Origin: CS1-C013 sp964353745
GTDB lineage: Archaea; Aenigmatarchaeota; Aenigmatarchaeia; Aenigmatarchaeales; Aenigmatarchaeaceae
Assembly: GCA_964353745.1 (NCBI GenBank)
Contig: CAYGWD010000017.1
Span: 1 to 21,126 of the forward strand
Length of the DNA: 21,126 nucleotides
Direction of reading: 5' to 3'
Positions within the stretch are counted from its first letter, which is position 1; every line of letters starts with the position of its first letter. Positions 14,091 to 21,126 of this stretch are shown here, in pieces. Position numbers and translations under genes: made by a program. Under the pieces are notes generated by a model that was not told the DNA's origin, did not search any database, and worked only from the letters and a program-made list of their open reading frames with translations.

Positions 14091-14732
14091 ATGAAAAATT
14101 TGCTGAAAATATTCATAATATTTATAGCGGTAGCCTTTGCTATAATTTTCCTAGTAAGTGTTAATGTGGTGCCTATCAACCAGGGTCCATTCAAGGACGC
14201 TTATTCTTTGTACTACGCAGGCGACGTAAGGCACTTTAGAGCAGATTTATTCGAGGCAAACAAGACTGTTGTCTATCCTGATGAAGACGCTATAAAAAAT
14301 GTTCTGTTAAACCCAGGTGTCTATAAAATAACCATAGCCTACATTCCGAATGAGACAGAGAATGCCAACTACCTTGCCTCGAGTTTTGAGATAACAAACA
14401 AATTAGGATTGGTTTACAGAAGCTACTTCAATGAAAAACCTAGCGTTTTCAAGGATGAGGATGGTAGCTCTTGCATGCTATTCTTCCAAGAAAAACAAAC
14501 AAAATGTTTCAAATCGTTACCAGTGAATTTAACTGGTGATTTAGTCTCTACTGATGTGGAGCCGGCAATACTTTTGCTAGGTCCTTCTAGAACCAATCAA
14601 ACAGGCGTCACAGTTAAAGGCAATCTCATAATTTTAGAAGGCAAGGATTTTTCTCAGGTAAACAGAAACTATAATGACTTGGATCTGGTGGTTGACAAGA
14701 TGCTTTTGGTGCTGATGCTATCAAAGAACTAA
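14091..14732 (+). CDS. Membrane-anchored exported protein beside the S-layer gene
   Basis: 213 residues. One N-terminal hydrophobic segment (about 6-28) ends without a clear cleavage site, so it probably serves as an anchor with the rest outside. The external part holds four sequons (NKT, NET, NLT and NQT) and two Cys (in SSCMLF and TKCFKS) that could form a disulfide. No family recognised. It starts 76 nt after the S-layer stop, beyond that gene's terminator. Its end overlaps the opposing thioredoxin-like gene by 12 nt. An envelope role is inferred only from position and export. Confidence 0.72.
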   Translation: MKNLLKIFIIFIAVAFAIIFLVSVNVVPINQGPFKDAYSLYYAGDVRHFRADLFEANKTVVYPDEDAIKNVLLNPGVYKITIAYIPNETENANYLASSFEITNKLGLVYRSYFNEKPSVFKDEDGSSCMLFFQEKQTKCFKSLPVNLTGDLVSTDVEPAILLLGPSRTNQTGVTVKGNLIILEGKDFSQVNRNYNDLDLVVDKMLLVLMLSKN

Positions 14733-15371
14733 AATATCATTTAGAGCGTTTATATCCTTGAGCCCTTCATATTTTTTGTTGTTTATAATAAGCGTGGGCG
14801 CTGTTGAAACATTGTAAGAATTCTTAATAAGATTCAGGCTGTACAAGTCCTCATCTTTGTCCAGAGCAAAAGTCATTATCTTGTCCGGATACTTCTCCTT
14901 TAGGTAGGACAGAATAAAGCCTTGGGCTTGGCAGTCATCGCAGTTCTTGATGGCATAAAAATAGAGAACCGTGTTGACGGAACTGTTGCAGTTCTTCTTG
15001 AACAGCTCCCAGTAGGACCACAGCTGTATCAGATTTATTATATAGTATCTCTTTATCGTGCCTATGTCCGGGTTCTTTACCATCTCATTGTCATAATAGC
15101 TCACCTTCTGTCCCAATTCTGCGCTCTGTGTCGCGGTTTTTTCTATCTCATAGTTTAATGTGTTGCAAGAGTTTGCTCCTAAAGAATTGGTTAGCATCAT
15201 CTCAATCTCTATATCCTTTTGTTGCAGCTGAAGGCTTTCCAAGTCGCTCCTTATTATGTCATATTTTTCGTTGTTTATCAAAAATCCTAGTCCAACTCCT
15301 AGGGAAAAAACAACTAGAGTAATGACAGCTGCAATCATGTAGACTCTCCAGCTTATTTTTTCCTTCACCAT
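14721..15371 (-). CDS. Membrane-anchored thioredoxin-like protein with CxxC (CDDC)
   Basis: 216 residues from ATG 15371, which has a GGAGTG ribosome binding site and overlaps the glycosyltransferase stop by 7 nt. A longer start at 15410 lies inside that gene and is rejected. One transmembrane segment (about 10-32) is followed by a helical, coiled-coil-like region (35-90: Gln, Glu and Leu rich). A thioredoxin-like domain follows, with strand NTVLYFYAIKNC, motif CDDC (144-147) and cis-proline segment STAPTLIINNKKYEG (Pro192). Two further Cys are at 69 and 128. An extracellular thiol-disulfide role (forming or rearranging disulfides in the Cys-containing surface proteins nearby) is a reasonable inference. 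The acidic CDDC centre is atypical. Confidence 0.78.
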   Translation of the reverse strand: MVKEKISWRVYMIAAVITLVVFSLGVGLGFLINNEKYDIIRSDLESLQLQQKDIEIEMMLTNSLGANSCNTLNYEIEKTATQSAELGQKVSYYDNEMVKNPDIGTIKRYYIINLIQLWSYWELFKKNCNSSVNTVLYFYAIKNCDDCQAQGFILSYLKEKYPDKIMTFALDKDEDLYSLNLIKNSYNVSTAPTLIINNKKYEGLKDINALNDILVL

Positions 15372-16594
15372 TTTCTTTTCACTCCGAGTACATGCAATAC
15401 AACGGCGCAAAGCCAGAAGAACGAGAACAGGGGAGAGTAAGCTATCATGTACATTACGTAAAAAAACTTTCTGCCTTTGATCTTCTCAACACCACCAGTT
15501 TTTATACCAATCCAGCTTAGCAACAGCCCTACGAGCAAGGATATTGTCAATGCTAAGAAAACAGAATCTATTCTAAACAAGTTTATATAAAAATCTGGCA
15601 TTGTAAAACCATAATTTATCAAGCTCCAAAAAACAAGCGATTTTACAGAATCAATAACAAGACCGCTGGTCTGAATCAAGAGCAGCATTATAATAATGAA
15701 TATCCAAACAATTGTCACAGGCATGAAAAACACTCCAAAGTTGCCGTATTTAGGGTTAAAGAAAACATACGAATATTTTTTAAAGTTTTCCAGATAGCCT
15801 CTATACCATCTCATCCTCTGCTTGAACAAATCTTTAAAGTTCTTAGGGCATACAGTGTATACGTATGCGTCAAGGCAGTTCTCTATCTTATATCCATTAA
15901 CCTTTAATCTCAAAGCCATTTCCATGTCCTCTGTCAGATTCTCTGTTTCAAATTTTCCAACCTTTCTTAATACTTCAGTCCTATATATTCCTCCGGGTCC
16001 TGGCACAACGAATTGGCAATCTAAGATAGAGAACAGTTTTCTAAATATCACTGACATCAGGTATTCTACCCACTGTATTTTGCTTACCAATGTACTTATT
16101 TTCTTGATCTTAACAGCAGAGGTTACAGCACCTACACTTTCATCATTAAAATGACCAATGACTTTTTTCAGATAGTTCTTGCTTGGCGTACTGTCAGCAT
16201 CCATGCAAGCAACCAATTCTGTGTCAACAAATTTCATGCCGTAATTCAAGGCTGCTGCTTTGCTGCCTTCGTTCTTCTTGTCCAATACGGTTACTCCTTT
16301 AAACTTTCTCGCAACCTCCCCCGTCTTATCCTTAGAGCCATCATTTATCACTGTTATCTTCAGTTTGTCTTTCGGATAATCTAGTCTTATTAGCGATCTT
16401 AGGCACTCTCCTATGTGACTTTCCTCGTTGTATGCTGGAACTAGAAAGGTAACAGAAGGAAAATTCAATATCTTCGGATACTTGAAAAGGGACTTTTTGT
16501 TTTGTAGATAGACCACTATCCAAACTACTGATAGGTATATTGCTACCATACTGAAAAACAGGTAAAAGATATCTGTTAGTTGCATATAAATCAT
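15365..16594 (-). CDS. Membrane glycosyltransferase, family 2 (processive type)
   Basis: 409 residues. One N-terminal transmembrane segment (about 10-30) is followed by a GT-A catalytic domain. It has the entry VTFLVPAYNEESHIGECL, nucleotide-binding Asp85 (TVINDGSKD), a DAD motif (132-134), TED (221-223, catalytic base) and KQRMRWYRGY (258-267, the QxxRW signature of cellulose, chitin and hyaluronan synthases). Several transmembrane helices fill residues about 285-400. The enzyme should add sugars to a lipid or growing polysaccharide at the inner face of the membrane; the substrate cannot be told. ATG 16585 is an alternative start. It lies 26 nt after DUF63 and overlaps the thioredoxin-like gene, so the three probably share a transcript. 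A role in exopolysaccharide or protein N-glycan synthesis is plausible. Confidence 0.87.
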   Translation of the reverse strand: MIYMQLTDIFYLFFSMVAIYLSVVWIVVYLQNKKSLFKYPKILNFPSVTFLVPAYNEESHIGECLRSLIRLDYPKDKLKITVINDGSKDKTGEVARKFKGVTVLDKKNEGSKAAALNYGMKFVDTELVACMDADSTPSKNYLKKVIGHFNDESVGAVTSAVKIKKISTLVSKIQWVEYLMSVIFRKLFSILDCQFVVPGPGGIYRTEVLRKVGKFETENLTEDMEMALRLKVNGYKIENCLDAYVYTVCPKNFKDLFKQRMRWYRGYLENFKKYSYVFFNPKYGNFGVFFMPVTIVWIFIIIMLLLIQTSGLVIDSVKSLVFWSLINYGFTMPDFYINLFRIDSVFLALTISLLVGLLLSWIGIKTGGVEKIKGRKFFYVMYMIAYSPLFSFFWLCAVVLHVLGVKRKW

Positions 16595-16620
16595 TTGGGG
16601 TTATATTTATTAAAGTCTTT

Positions 16621-17412
16621 TTATAAACTAATGGTTAGAAAATCTCTTAAACCTAATGGTAATCCTAATATTAAGATTATAATCTTTAAAAATCTTTTGA
16701 AGAATACGTCCTCTTTTGACCTGTCAATTACCTCTAAAACCAACCAGACCACTATTATCTTCAATGGGAACATTATCCAAGGACCGGCAATGTTTATGAG
16801 AAAGGTTGGCAAAACATGCTGTTCATTATAGCCGAAGAAGGTCAATGCAGTGAAGGTTGAGCTTGCGTCAAAAAGGTGCGCAACTATTATGCCGGCGTTC
16901 TCTAACGAAAGTAATTTTGGCTTTAATTTGTGTATTCCTAAAAATAATAAGGACCAAAAACCTACAAGCATCAAGACAAAGGAGAATGCAAATATGTTTA
17001 CTATTCTGGTTAGGGTCGCATTGTAAATCAAAAAACAGATTCCTATTACAACCATTACTTTTTCATAAGAAATTTTCTTCTTTTTTATCATCCTCTCCAC
17101 TGCTAAGCCTATCAGCAGAGAAGCCAAGGCAATAAAAAATATGAAAAAATAGATAGGCGGGGAGCAGAAGAGGTTGCTCTGATAAACGCCCAGTTCATGG
17201 TCTCTCAATGCTCTTGTCCAACCACCATAGATTATGAAAGGTAATAAGCCGATAAGGAATTTCTTGTCAATTTTTACTTTCAATATCTTAAGAAGCTTGT
17301 AGGTTCCCAAGACAGCCAAAACCAGTATTAATCCGTAGGTTAGTGTTCCGATCGTCGTATAGTAACGGCACAAAGGAATCAGGAAATTATCGTTAATGAA
17401 CTCTTCTATCAT
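16621..17412 (-). CDS. DUF63 family membrane protein
   Basis: 263 residues with about seven or eight hydrophobic segments. Family marks are the N-terminal Y-Y-T-x-G-T-L-T-Y-G-L-I-L motif (residues 17-29), the segment IYGGWTRALRDHELG, and the helix AHLFDASSTFTALTFFGYNEQH in the second half. DUF63 is an archaea-specific integral membrane family of unknown function; the conserved charged and His residues within helices hint at an enzyme or carrier. Its ATG lies 1 nt from the stop of the small upstream gene, so it is coupled to it. It is part of the ino1-to-glycosyltransferase run. Confidence 0.85.
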   Translation of the reverse strand: MIEEFINDNFLIPLCRYYTTIGTLTYGLILVLAVLGTYKLLKILKVKIDKKFLIGLLPFIIYGGWTRALRDHELGVYQSNLFCSPPIYFFIFFIALASLLIGLAVERMIKKKKISYEKVMVVIGICFLIYNATLTRIVNIFAFSFVLMLVGFWSLLFLGIHKLKPKLLSLENAGIIVAHLFDASSTFTALTFFGYNEQHVLPTFLINIAGPWIMFPLKIIVVWLVLEVIDRSKEDVFFKRFLKIIILILGLPLGLRDFLTISL

Positions 17413-17642
17413 TATGTTCGCTTCCTCTTAACTTTTTCATGCGATTTTTTGTCTACGAATGTCGCTATGAACGGACAAACCAGACCCCATAGTCCTGCCA
17501 GAACCATGTGCAGCATACTATTATAGACATATGCGTATATGATAAGCAAGCTGAATACAAGGACTATCAAAGCGTTGAAATAGTTCTCTGTCAGCTTCCA
17601 TTTGAAGTTAAAATTTTCATCATCTTTTTTCATTAGTATCAC
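17412..17642 (-). CDS. Small two-helix membrane protein, unrecognised
   Basis: 76 residues with two hydrophobic segments (about 22-40 and 43-62). Charged ends flank them, including the basic tail KSHEKVKRKRT, which suggests both termini are cytoplasmic. No family recognised. Its ATG overlaps the pth2 stop (ATGA, 17639-17642), and its own stop abuts the DUF63 start, so it is translationally coupled on both sides. A second in-frame ATG lies at 17633. Confidence 0.7.
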   Translation of the reverse strand: MILMKKDDENFNFKWKLTENYFNALIVLVFSLLIIYAYVYNSMLHMVLAGLWGLVCPFIATFVDKKSHEKVKRKRT

Positions 17643-17977
17643 AAAAGTTTTAATTTACCAGTTATCTTATCTATTTTGCTATCTTCTTCAGGTCCTATTC
17701 CCAAGGCAGTTATGGTTCCAGGCTCTATTTGTGTTAGACCAGCATCATTTATCAAGGCACAAGGCAGTTTCTCTTTTTTAGCTAGCCTAAGATATTCTTT
17801 TATTTCCTTTTCACCAGAAACTTTTAAAACAACCTTTTTCATACCTTCATTAATCCATTCTTCTCTAATCTTTTTGTCAGTTTTGAGAAAAGCTGCTATG
17901 CTGGCATGTGCTGTTTGTGAACAACTTTTTCCCTTGTCCATTTTCAAATCAGTTCTTATTAGAATAGCCTGCTTCAT
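17639..17977 (-). CDS. pth2: Peptidyl-tRNA hydrolase, archaeal/eukaryotic type
   Basis: 112 residues, the normal size. It frees tRNA from peptidyl-tRNA that drops off ribosomes. Family motifs are complete: LKMDKGKSCSQTAHA (11-25, with the Lys, Gln and AHA characteristic of Pth2), the central KVVLKVSGEKEI, and LINDAGLTQIEPGTITALGI with its catalytic-site Asp, Thr and PGT. It starts 25 nt after the CDP-alcohol phosphatidyltransferase gene and overlaps the small membrane protein gene by 4 nt. Its position in a run of lipid and membrane genes is operon sharing rather than evidence for a new role. Confidence 0.93.
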   Translation of the reverse strand: MKQAILIRTDLKMDKGKSCSQTAHASIAAFLKTDKKIREEWINEGMKKVVLKVSGEKEIKEYLRLAKKEKLPCALINDAGLTQIEPGTITALGIGPEEDSKIDKITGKLKLL

Positions 17978-18002
17978 AAAACCAAATCTGTTTTTCTTCT
18001 AT

Positions 18003-18590
18003 TTATCTTTTTATAGCTCTAAGGAATCTTTGCAAAGCTGATACAATCGCCAAAATTGTTGTTAATATTATTAGATAAGAAGCATATTTTAAGGAAAATA
18101 CAGAAACGATAAAGATTATCAAAAAAAGTATCAGCCTGTCAGTATGTTCTAAAATACCACCTTTAAGGTCTTTGAACACTTTCTTTTCAAAAGCCGCTGC
18201 TCTTGTATACGTTGACATAAAAGATCCAAACAGTAAGAGCAACAACCATATTTTCATTGAAAAAATAAAATCCGGATAGTTGTTAATAAACAAGCCTAAT
18301 ATTATTATGAATTCTACCGCTCTGTCTGTAATGCTATCCAAATAACCTCCTAATTTTGTCACTTTTTTAGTTTCTCTGGCAACTGCTCCGTCTATAACGT
18401 CAATGAAGGCTGTAAACGCAAATATTACGGATGCTAGTAAAAAATTTTGATTTATTAGAAAATAAAGCATTATTAAAGCAAATACTAAACTTAGAATTGT
18501 CCATTGATTAGGGGACAAAGGCATCTTGGAAAATATAAGGCCTATCCTTTTACCTAACTTATCAAAGTAAATTCTCCTTTTGTATAGCAT
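18003..18590 (-). CDS. CDP-alcohol phosphatidyltransferase, probable archaetidylinositol phosphate synthase
   Basis: 195 residues, membrane-embedded, with hydrophobic segments throughout. The full CDP-alcohol phosphotransferase motif is present (D-x2-D-G-x2-A-R-x8-G-x3-D-x3-D): Asp64, Asp67, Gly68, Ala71, Arg72, Gly81, Asp85 and Asp89. The family joins CDP-archaeol to an alcohol head group and releases CMP. The inositol-1-phosphate synthase gene ends 2 nt before this start, so inositol 1-phosphate is the likely acceptor and archaetidylinositol phosphate the product. Archaetidylglycerol- or archaetidylserine-type specificity cannot be excluded from the sequence alone. No phosphatase for the next step is seen in the window. 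Confidence 0.85.
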   Translation of the reverse strand: MLYKRRIYFDKLGKRIGLIFSKMPLSPNQWTILSLVFALIMLYFLINQNFLLASVIFAFTAFIDVIDGAVARETKKVTKLGGYLDSITDRAVEFIIILGLFINNYPDFIFSMKIWLLLLLFGSFMSTYTRAAAFEKKVFKDLKGGILEHTDRLILFLIIFIVSVFSLKYASYLIILTTILAIVSALQRFLRAIKR

Positions 18591-18592
18591 AA

Positions 18593-19675
18593 TTATCTTT
18601 CTATTTTTCCTTCTATAAACATTTCTACTCGTTTTCTAGCCTCGTCATCGCTCATTTGAACAGGTGGGTGTTTGCAGAAATATGCTGATGCAGAAATTAA
18701 TGGCCCACCTATGCCTCTATCTAATGCAATTTTCAAGCATCTTATCGAATCAACTATTACTCCAGAGCTGTTAGCCTTGTCCTCTACGTCTAGCCTAGTT
18801 TCTATGTTAAAAAGAACATCACCGAACAGCCTGCCTTCAATTCTTATGTAAGCAATTTTCTTGCTCTTAAGCCATGGAACAAAGTCTGATGGCCCTATAT
18901 GGATTTTATCATCGGGTAGTCTTTCTTTCATCTGGCTTTGAACAGATTCTGTTTTCGATATCTTCTTGCTTTTCAATCTTTCTCTTTCAAGCATGGTAAA
19001 GAAATCCGTATTTCCACCAACATTTAATTGATATGTTTTGTCTATCACAGCCCCCCTATCCATGCATAGCTTTGTCAATACCCTATGAAGTATCGTAGCT
19101 CCTACCTGGGATTTCGAGTCATCACCAATTATTGGAATTTTCGAGGCTTCAAATTTTTTCGACCAAATCTCGTTTGAAGCTATGAACACTGGCATTCCGT
19201 TGAGAAAGGCACAACCAGCTTTTAGAGCCTCTTCGGCATAAAACTTTGTTGCACTCTCAGATCCTACAGGCAAAAAATTAATCAAAACTTCTGTTCCAGA
19301 ATCTTGCAATTCTCTTGCCACGTTTACAGGTTTTTGCTTCTCATCAACATTAACAATTGTTGACATGTATTTTCCAATTCCATCGAACACGTTAGACTTT
19401 TGAACAATGACTTTGAGCTCTGGTACATTAGCTATTTTTACAGTGTTGTTCGGGCTTTGCCATATTGCTTCTGAAACGTCCTTACCTACTTTGGTAGAAT
19501 CCACATCAAAGGCCGAGACAATTCTTATATCAGAAATTTTATATCCACCCAGGATAGGATGCATCAAGCCAGGTATGCTGTCATTTGATTTGACATCCTT
19601 ATAGTAATTCAGACCTTGAATCAGGTTAGACGCGCAGTTTCCGATACCGATGATTCCTACTCGAATACAGCTCAT
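18593..19675 (-). CDS. ino1: myo-Inositol-1-phosphate synthase
   Basis: 360 residues, the size of the short prokaryotic form. It converts glucose 6-phosphate to L-myo-inositol 1-phosphate using bound NAD. Visible are the N-terminal Rossmann loop GIIGIGNCASNLIQG (8-22), the NFLPVGSESATKFYAEEAL segment, the substrate-site region IIGDDSKSQVGATILHRVL with its conserved Asp and Lys, and LNVGGNTDFFTML. Residues DKIHIGPSDFVPWL and the end GGPLISASAYFCKHPP also match the family. It is the first gene of the minus-strand run and shares a promoter region with the divergent nuclease-like/PadR gene. The stop lies 2 nt from the phosphatidyltransferase start. Confidence 0.93.
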   Translation of the reverse strand: MSCIRVGIIGIGNCASNLIQGLNYYKDVKSNDSIPGLMHPILGGYKISDIRIVSAFDVDSTKVGKDVSEAIWQSPNNTVKIANVPELKVIVQKSNVFDGIGKYMSTIVNVDEKQKPVNVARELQDSGTEVLINFLPVGSESATKFYAEEALKAGCAFLNGMPVFIASNEIWSKKFEASKIPIIGDDSKSQVGATILHRVLTKLCMDRGAVIDKTYQLNVGGNTDFFTMLERERLKSKKISKTESVQSQMKERLPDDKIHIGPSDFVPWLKSKKIAYIRIEGRLFGDVLFNIETRLDVEDKANSSGVIVDSIRCLKIALDRGIGGPLISASAYFCKHPPVQMSDDEARKRVEMFIEGKIER

Positions 19676-19733
19676 ACTATTATATAATAGGAAAATAGAA
19701 CTATTTAAATATTATATAATACTAAATTTACTT
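19676..19733. promoter_or_regulatory. Divergent promoter with two identical palindromes
   Basis: The 58-nt gap between ino1 and the nuclease-like/PadR gene holds TATTATATAATA twice (19678-19689 and 19710-19721). Both are perfect 12-bp palindromes, 32 nt apart, about three DNA turns; the first extends to 14 bp (CTATTATATAATAG). TATTTAAAT at 19702-19710 lies about 27 nt before ATG 19734. The palindromes may be TATA boxes for opposite directions, PadR operators, or both. Confidence 0.55.
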
Positions 19734-20513
19734 ATGGTAAAAGTTAGTGAAGAAATTACTCAAAAATTTATTGGTGATTGGTTAAAAGAAAATGATTACG
19801 TTGTGAGATTTGAAGTCAAAGTTTTTAACAGTTTTATTGATGTTGTAGCTATCAAAGAGAATGAAATTACAGCAATAGAAGTAAAAGAGAATTTCTATGG
19901 GTTTAAAGATGGTATTATTCAATGTTTAAAATATTCTAAATGTGCACATAATGTTTTTCTAGCATTTCCAGAAATATTTTTGAATGACTTGAAAAATAAA
20001 TATAATGTAAATGATTTACCCTTTGGACTAATCGTAGTTGATGAAAAAGGTATTGTAAAGATTATAAAAGAATCTAAAAAATTTAAAGTAAAAGAAGATG
20101 CAGCTAATATTATTATAGAACGCTTTAAGAAATCTATGAAGGACATAAAAGAAACGATGAAAATGGAAGTAGAATTATTAAACACTCCTGAAATAAAAAG
20201 AATAATTAAAAAAATTACTACCGAGTGTTTATGGTTGTACCTGTTAACATTGCTCTTCAGAGAGCCTTGCCATGCATATGGATTTAAAAAAGAAATAGAA
20301 AAAAAATTTAAATTTTCAGTTGGAATGATATCAATATATAAGGTCATCTATTTACTAGAAAGACGTGGTTTTATAGAAAAAGTTAAAATAAAACACAAAT
20401 CTGGTGGTCCTGAAAGAAAATATTATAAAATAACATCAAAAGGCATAGAATTATTATCAGAAGGAAGAGATGTTATAGAGGAGATTACTAATAAATTACT
20501 TTGGGATGTGTGA
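19734..20513 (+). CDS. PD-(D/E)XK nuclease-like domain fused to a PadR-family winged helix
   Basis: 259 residues from ATG 19734. An upstream in-frame ATG at 19650 lies inside ino1 and is rejected. The N-terminal domain (about 1-110) has the restriction-nuclease-like arrangement: helix TQKFIGDWLKEN, strand VVRFEVK, FIDVVAIKENEITAIEVK with Asp36, Glu49 and Lys51 as the D...ExK active site, then IIQCLKYSKCAHNVFLAFPE, matching the Q-x-x-K-Y element that follows it. A helical linker (125-160) leads to a PadR-like winged helix (about 163-240): LLTLLFREPCHAYGFKKEIE, SIYKVIYLLERRGFIEK, and the wing SGGPERKYYKITSKGIELL. The joining of these two domains is unusual. Either the nuclease fold has become a ligand- or DNA-binding module of a regulator, or it is a nuclease under its own targeting domain. 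Its AT-rich composition is stronger than its neighbours'. Confidence 0.75.
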   Translation: MVKVSEEITQKFIGDWLKENDYVVRFEVKVFNSFIDVVAIKENEITAIEVKENFYGFKDGIIQCLKYSKCAHNVFLAFPEIFLNDLKNKYNVNDLPFGLIVVDEKGIVKIIKESKKFKVKEDAANIIIERFKKSMKDIKETMKMEVELLNTPEIKRIIKKITTECLWLYLLTLLFREPCHAYGFKKEIEKKFKFSVGMISIYKVIYLLERRGFIEKVKIKHKSGGPERKYYKITSKGIELLSEGRDVIEEITNKLLWDV

Positions 20514-20520
20514 TGATTTA

Positions 20521-21003
20521 ATGTTTGAGTTTTTTAGTAGCTTGCTCCAAACCTATGGGTATTTTGGTCTTTTTCTAATAAACCTGATAGGGTCGGCAAC
20601 AATAATATTTCCAATACCTTCGGCAATCTTTGTTTTTGCAGCCGGTGCCTTTATGAATCCATTTTTAGTTGGCTTATCCTCTGCTTTAGGAGCCACTCTT
20701 GGAGAGTTTACAGGATACGCTTTGGGCGCAGGCGGCAGAAAGGTAATAGAAAAGAAATGGAAAAAATGGATAAAGAGAACAGAAAAAATGTTTTGTAAAT
20801 ACGGCGGTTTCTGGGTTATAATGCTGTTTGCCGCAACGCCTCTCCCGGATGATATAGTCGGGATAGTGGGAGGAACTTTGGACTATCCTGTCAAGAAGTT
20901 TTTTGTTGCGTCCTTTATAGGAAAATTAATATTAAATCTGGCCTTGGCTTACGGCGGCCTTTATGGAATAGACTGGGTTTTGCAGTACTTTGGACTAGGC
21001 TAG
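20521..21003 (+). CDS. DedA/VTT-domain membrane protein
   Basis: 160 residues from ATG 20521, which is preceded by GTGAT at the right spacing. An in-frame ATG at 20506 would overlap the upstream gene by 8 nt. The VTT (SNARE-associated) domain shows as hydrophobic segments with FPIPSAIFVFAAGAFMNP, the GATLGEFTGYALGAGGRK segment, a basic stretch WKKWIKRTEK, then FAATPLPDDIVGIVGG and KKFFVASFIGKLILN. VTT proteins act as lipid scramblases or flippases, or in membrane homeostasis. The acidic PLPDD replaces the P-x-P-G-x-x-x-G form common in bacterial DedA. The upstream gene ends 7 nt before, so cotranscription is likely. Confidence 0.83.
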   Translation: MFEFFSSLLQTYGYFGLFLINLIGSATIIFPIPSAIFVFAAGAFMNPFLVGLSSALGATLGEFTGYALGAGGRKVIEKKWKKWIKRTEKMFCKYGGFWVIMLFAATPLPDDIVGIVGGTLDYPVKKFFVASFIGKLILNLALAYGGLYGIDWVLQYFGLG

Positions 21004-21069
21004 ACAAATTTAACCAGTCATTAAAACAGAATATTTAATATTATTCTTTAGATTATATGAAAATAACTT

Positions 21070-21126
21070 GTGGAACCAACTAGTTTAGATTTCTTTAGAA
21101 AAATAATAAAATTAATCAGTTGGATA
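21070..21126 (+). CDS. Possible start of a further gene, cut by the window edge
   Basis: From GTG 21070 (or TTG 21068 in another frame) an open frame runs 19 codons to the window end, reading as EPTSLDFFRKIIKLISWI after the initiator, a protein-like helical sequence. A TATA-like ATATTTAATA lies around 21030-21040. There is no ribosome binding site. The evidence is slight, as only the next bases would tell. Confidence 0.35.
   Translation, partial: MEPTSLDFFRKIIKLISWI

Noticed and set aside
1..21126. CRISPR arrays, insertion sequences, rRNA genes and integrase or att sites.
   Set aside because: I found no regularly spaced repeats, transposase-like protein, rRNA segments, or repeat pairs flanking a tRNA. 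The only mobile element seen is the intein.

Overview
The window is archaeal and AT-rich. The evidence is an S-layer protein of the Methanococcus-type family, three tRNA genes interrupted by bulge-helix-bulge (BHB) introns, TATA-type promoters with GTGAT or GGAGG ribosome binding sites, a Pth2-type peptidyl-tRNA hydrolase, DUF63, and an inositol-phosphate synthase beside an archaetidylinositol-phosphate-synthase-like enzyme. A DPANN-like or other poorly sampled euryarchaeal lineage is plausible, but nothing here fixes the taxon.

Region 1 (1-4090, plus strand) is a tandem array of four predicted lipoproteins in two paralogous pairs. An orphan C-terminal fragment of a fifth lies between the second and third. 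A hairpin and T-rich tracts close the array. Region 2 (4097-8442, minus strand) holds an EndoQ-family PHP endonuclease interrupted by a 381-residue intein with a LAGLIDADG-type endonuclease domain, a four-helix membrane protein, a bacterial-PH-like membrane protein and two unrecognised small proteins. Three tRNA genes are interspersed: Val(GAC), Gly(CCC) and Thr(CGT). Between them they carry five BHB introns, four of only 12-14 nt and two at non-canonical positions.

Region 3 (8480-14732, plus strand) begins with the AmmeMemoRadiSam radical SAM enzyme and an unrecognised protein. It continues with a membrane-anchored winged-helix regulator, then the 961-residue S-layer protein with a structured, repeat-containing leader and a two-hairpin 3' end, and an anchored exported protein. 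Region 4 (19675 down to 14721, minus strand) is a tightly packed run: ino1, a CDP-alcohol phosphatidyltransferase, pth2, a small membrane protein, DUF63, a family-2 glycosyltransferase and a membrane-anchored thioredoxin-like protein. The first two genes together would make the inositol head group of archaeal phospholipids.

Region 5 (19676-21126, plus strand) starts at a divergent promoter with two identical 12-bp palindromes. It encodes a PD-(D/E)XK-like domain fused to a PadR-type winged helix, then a DedA/VTT-type membrane protein, and possibly the start of a further gene at the edge. The most distinctive items are the EndoQ intein, the multiply interrupted tRNAs with miniature introns, and the nuclease-like/PadR fusion.
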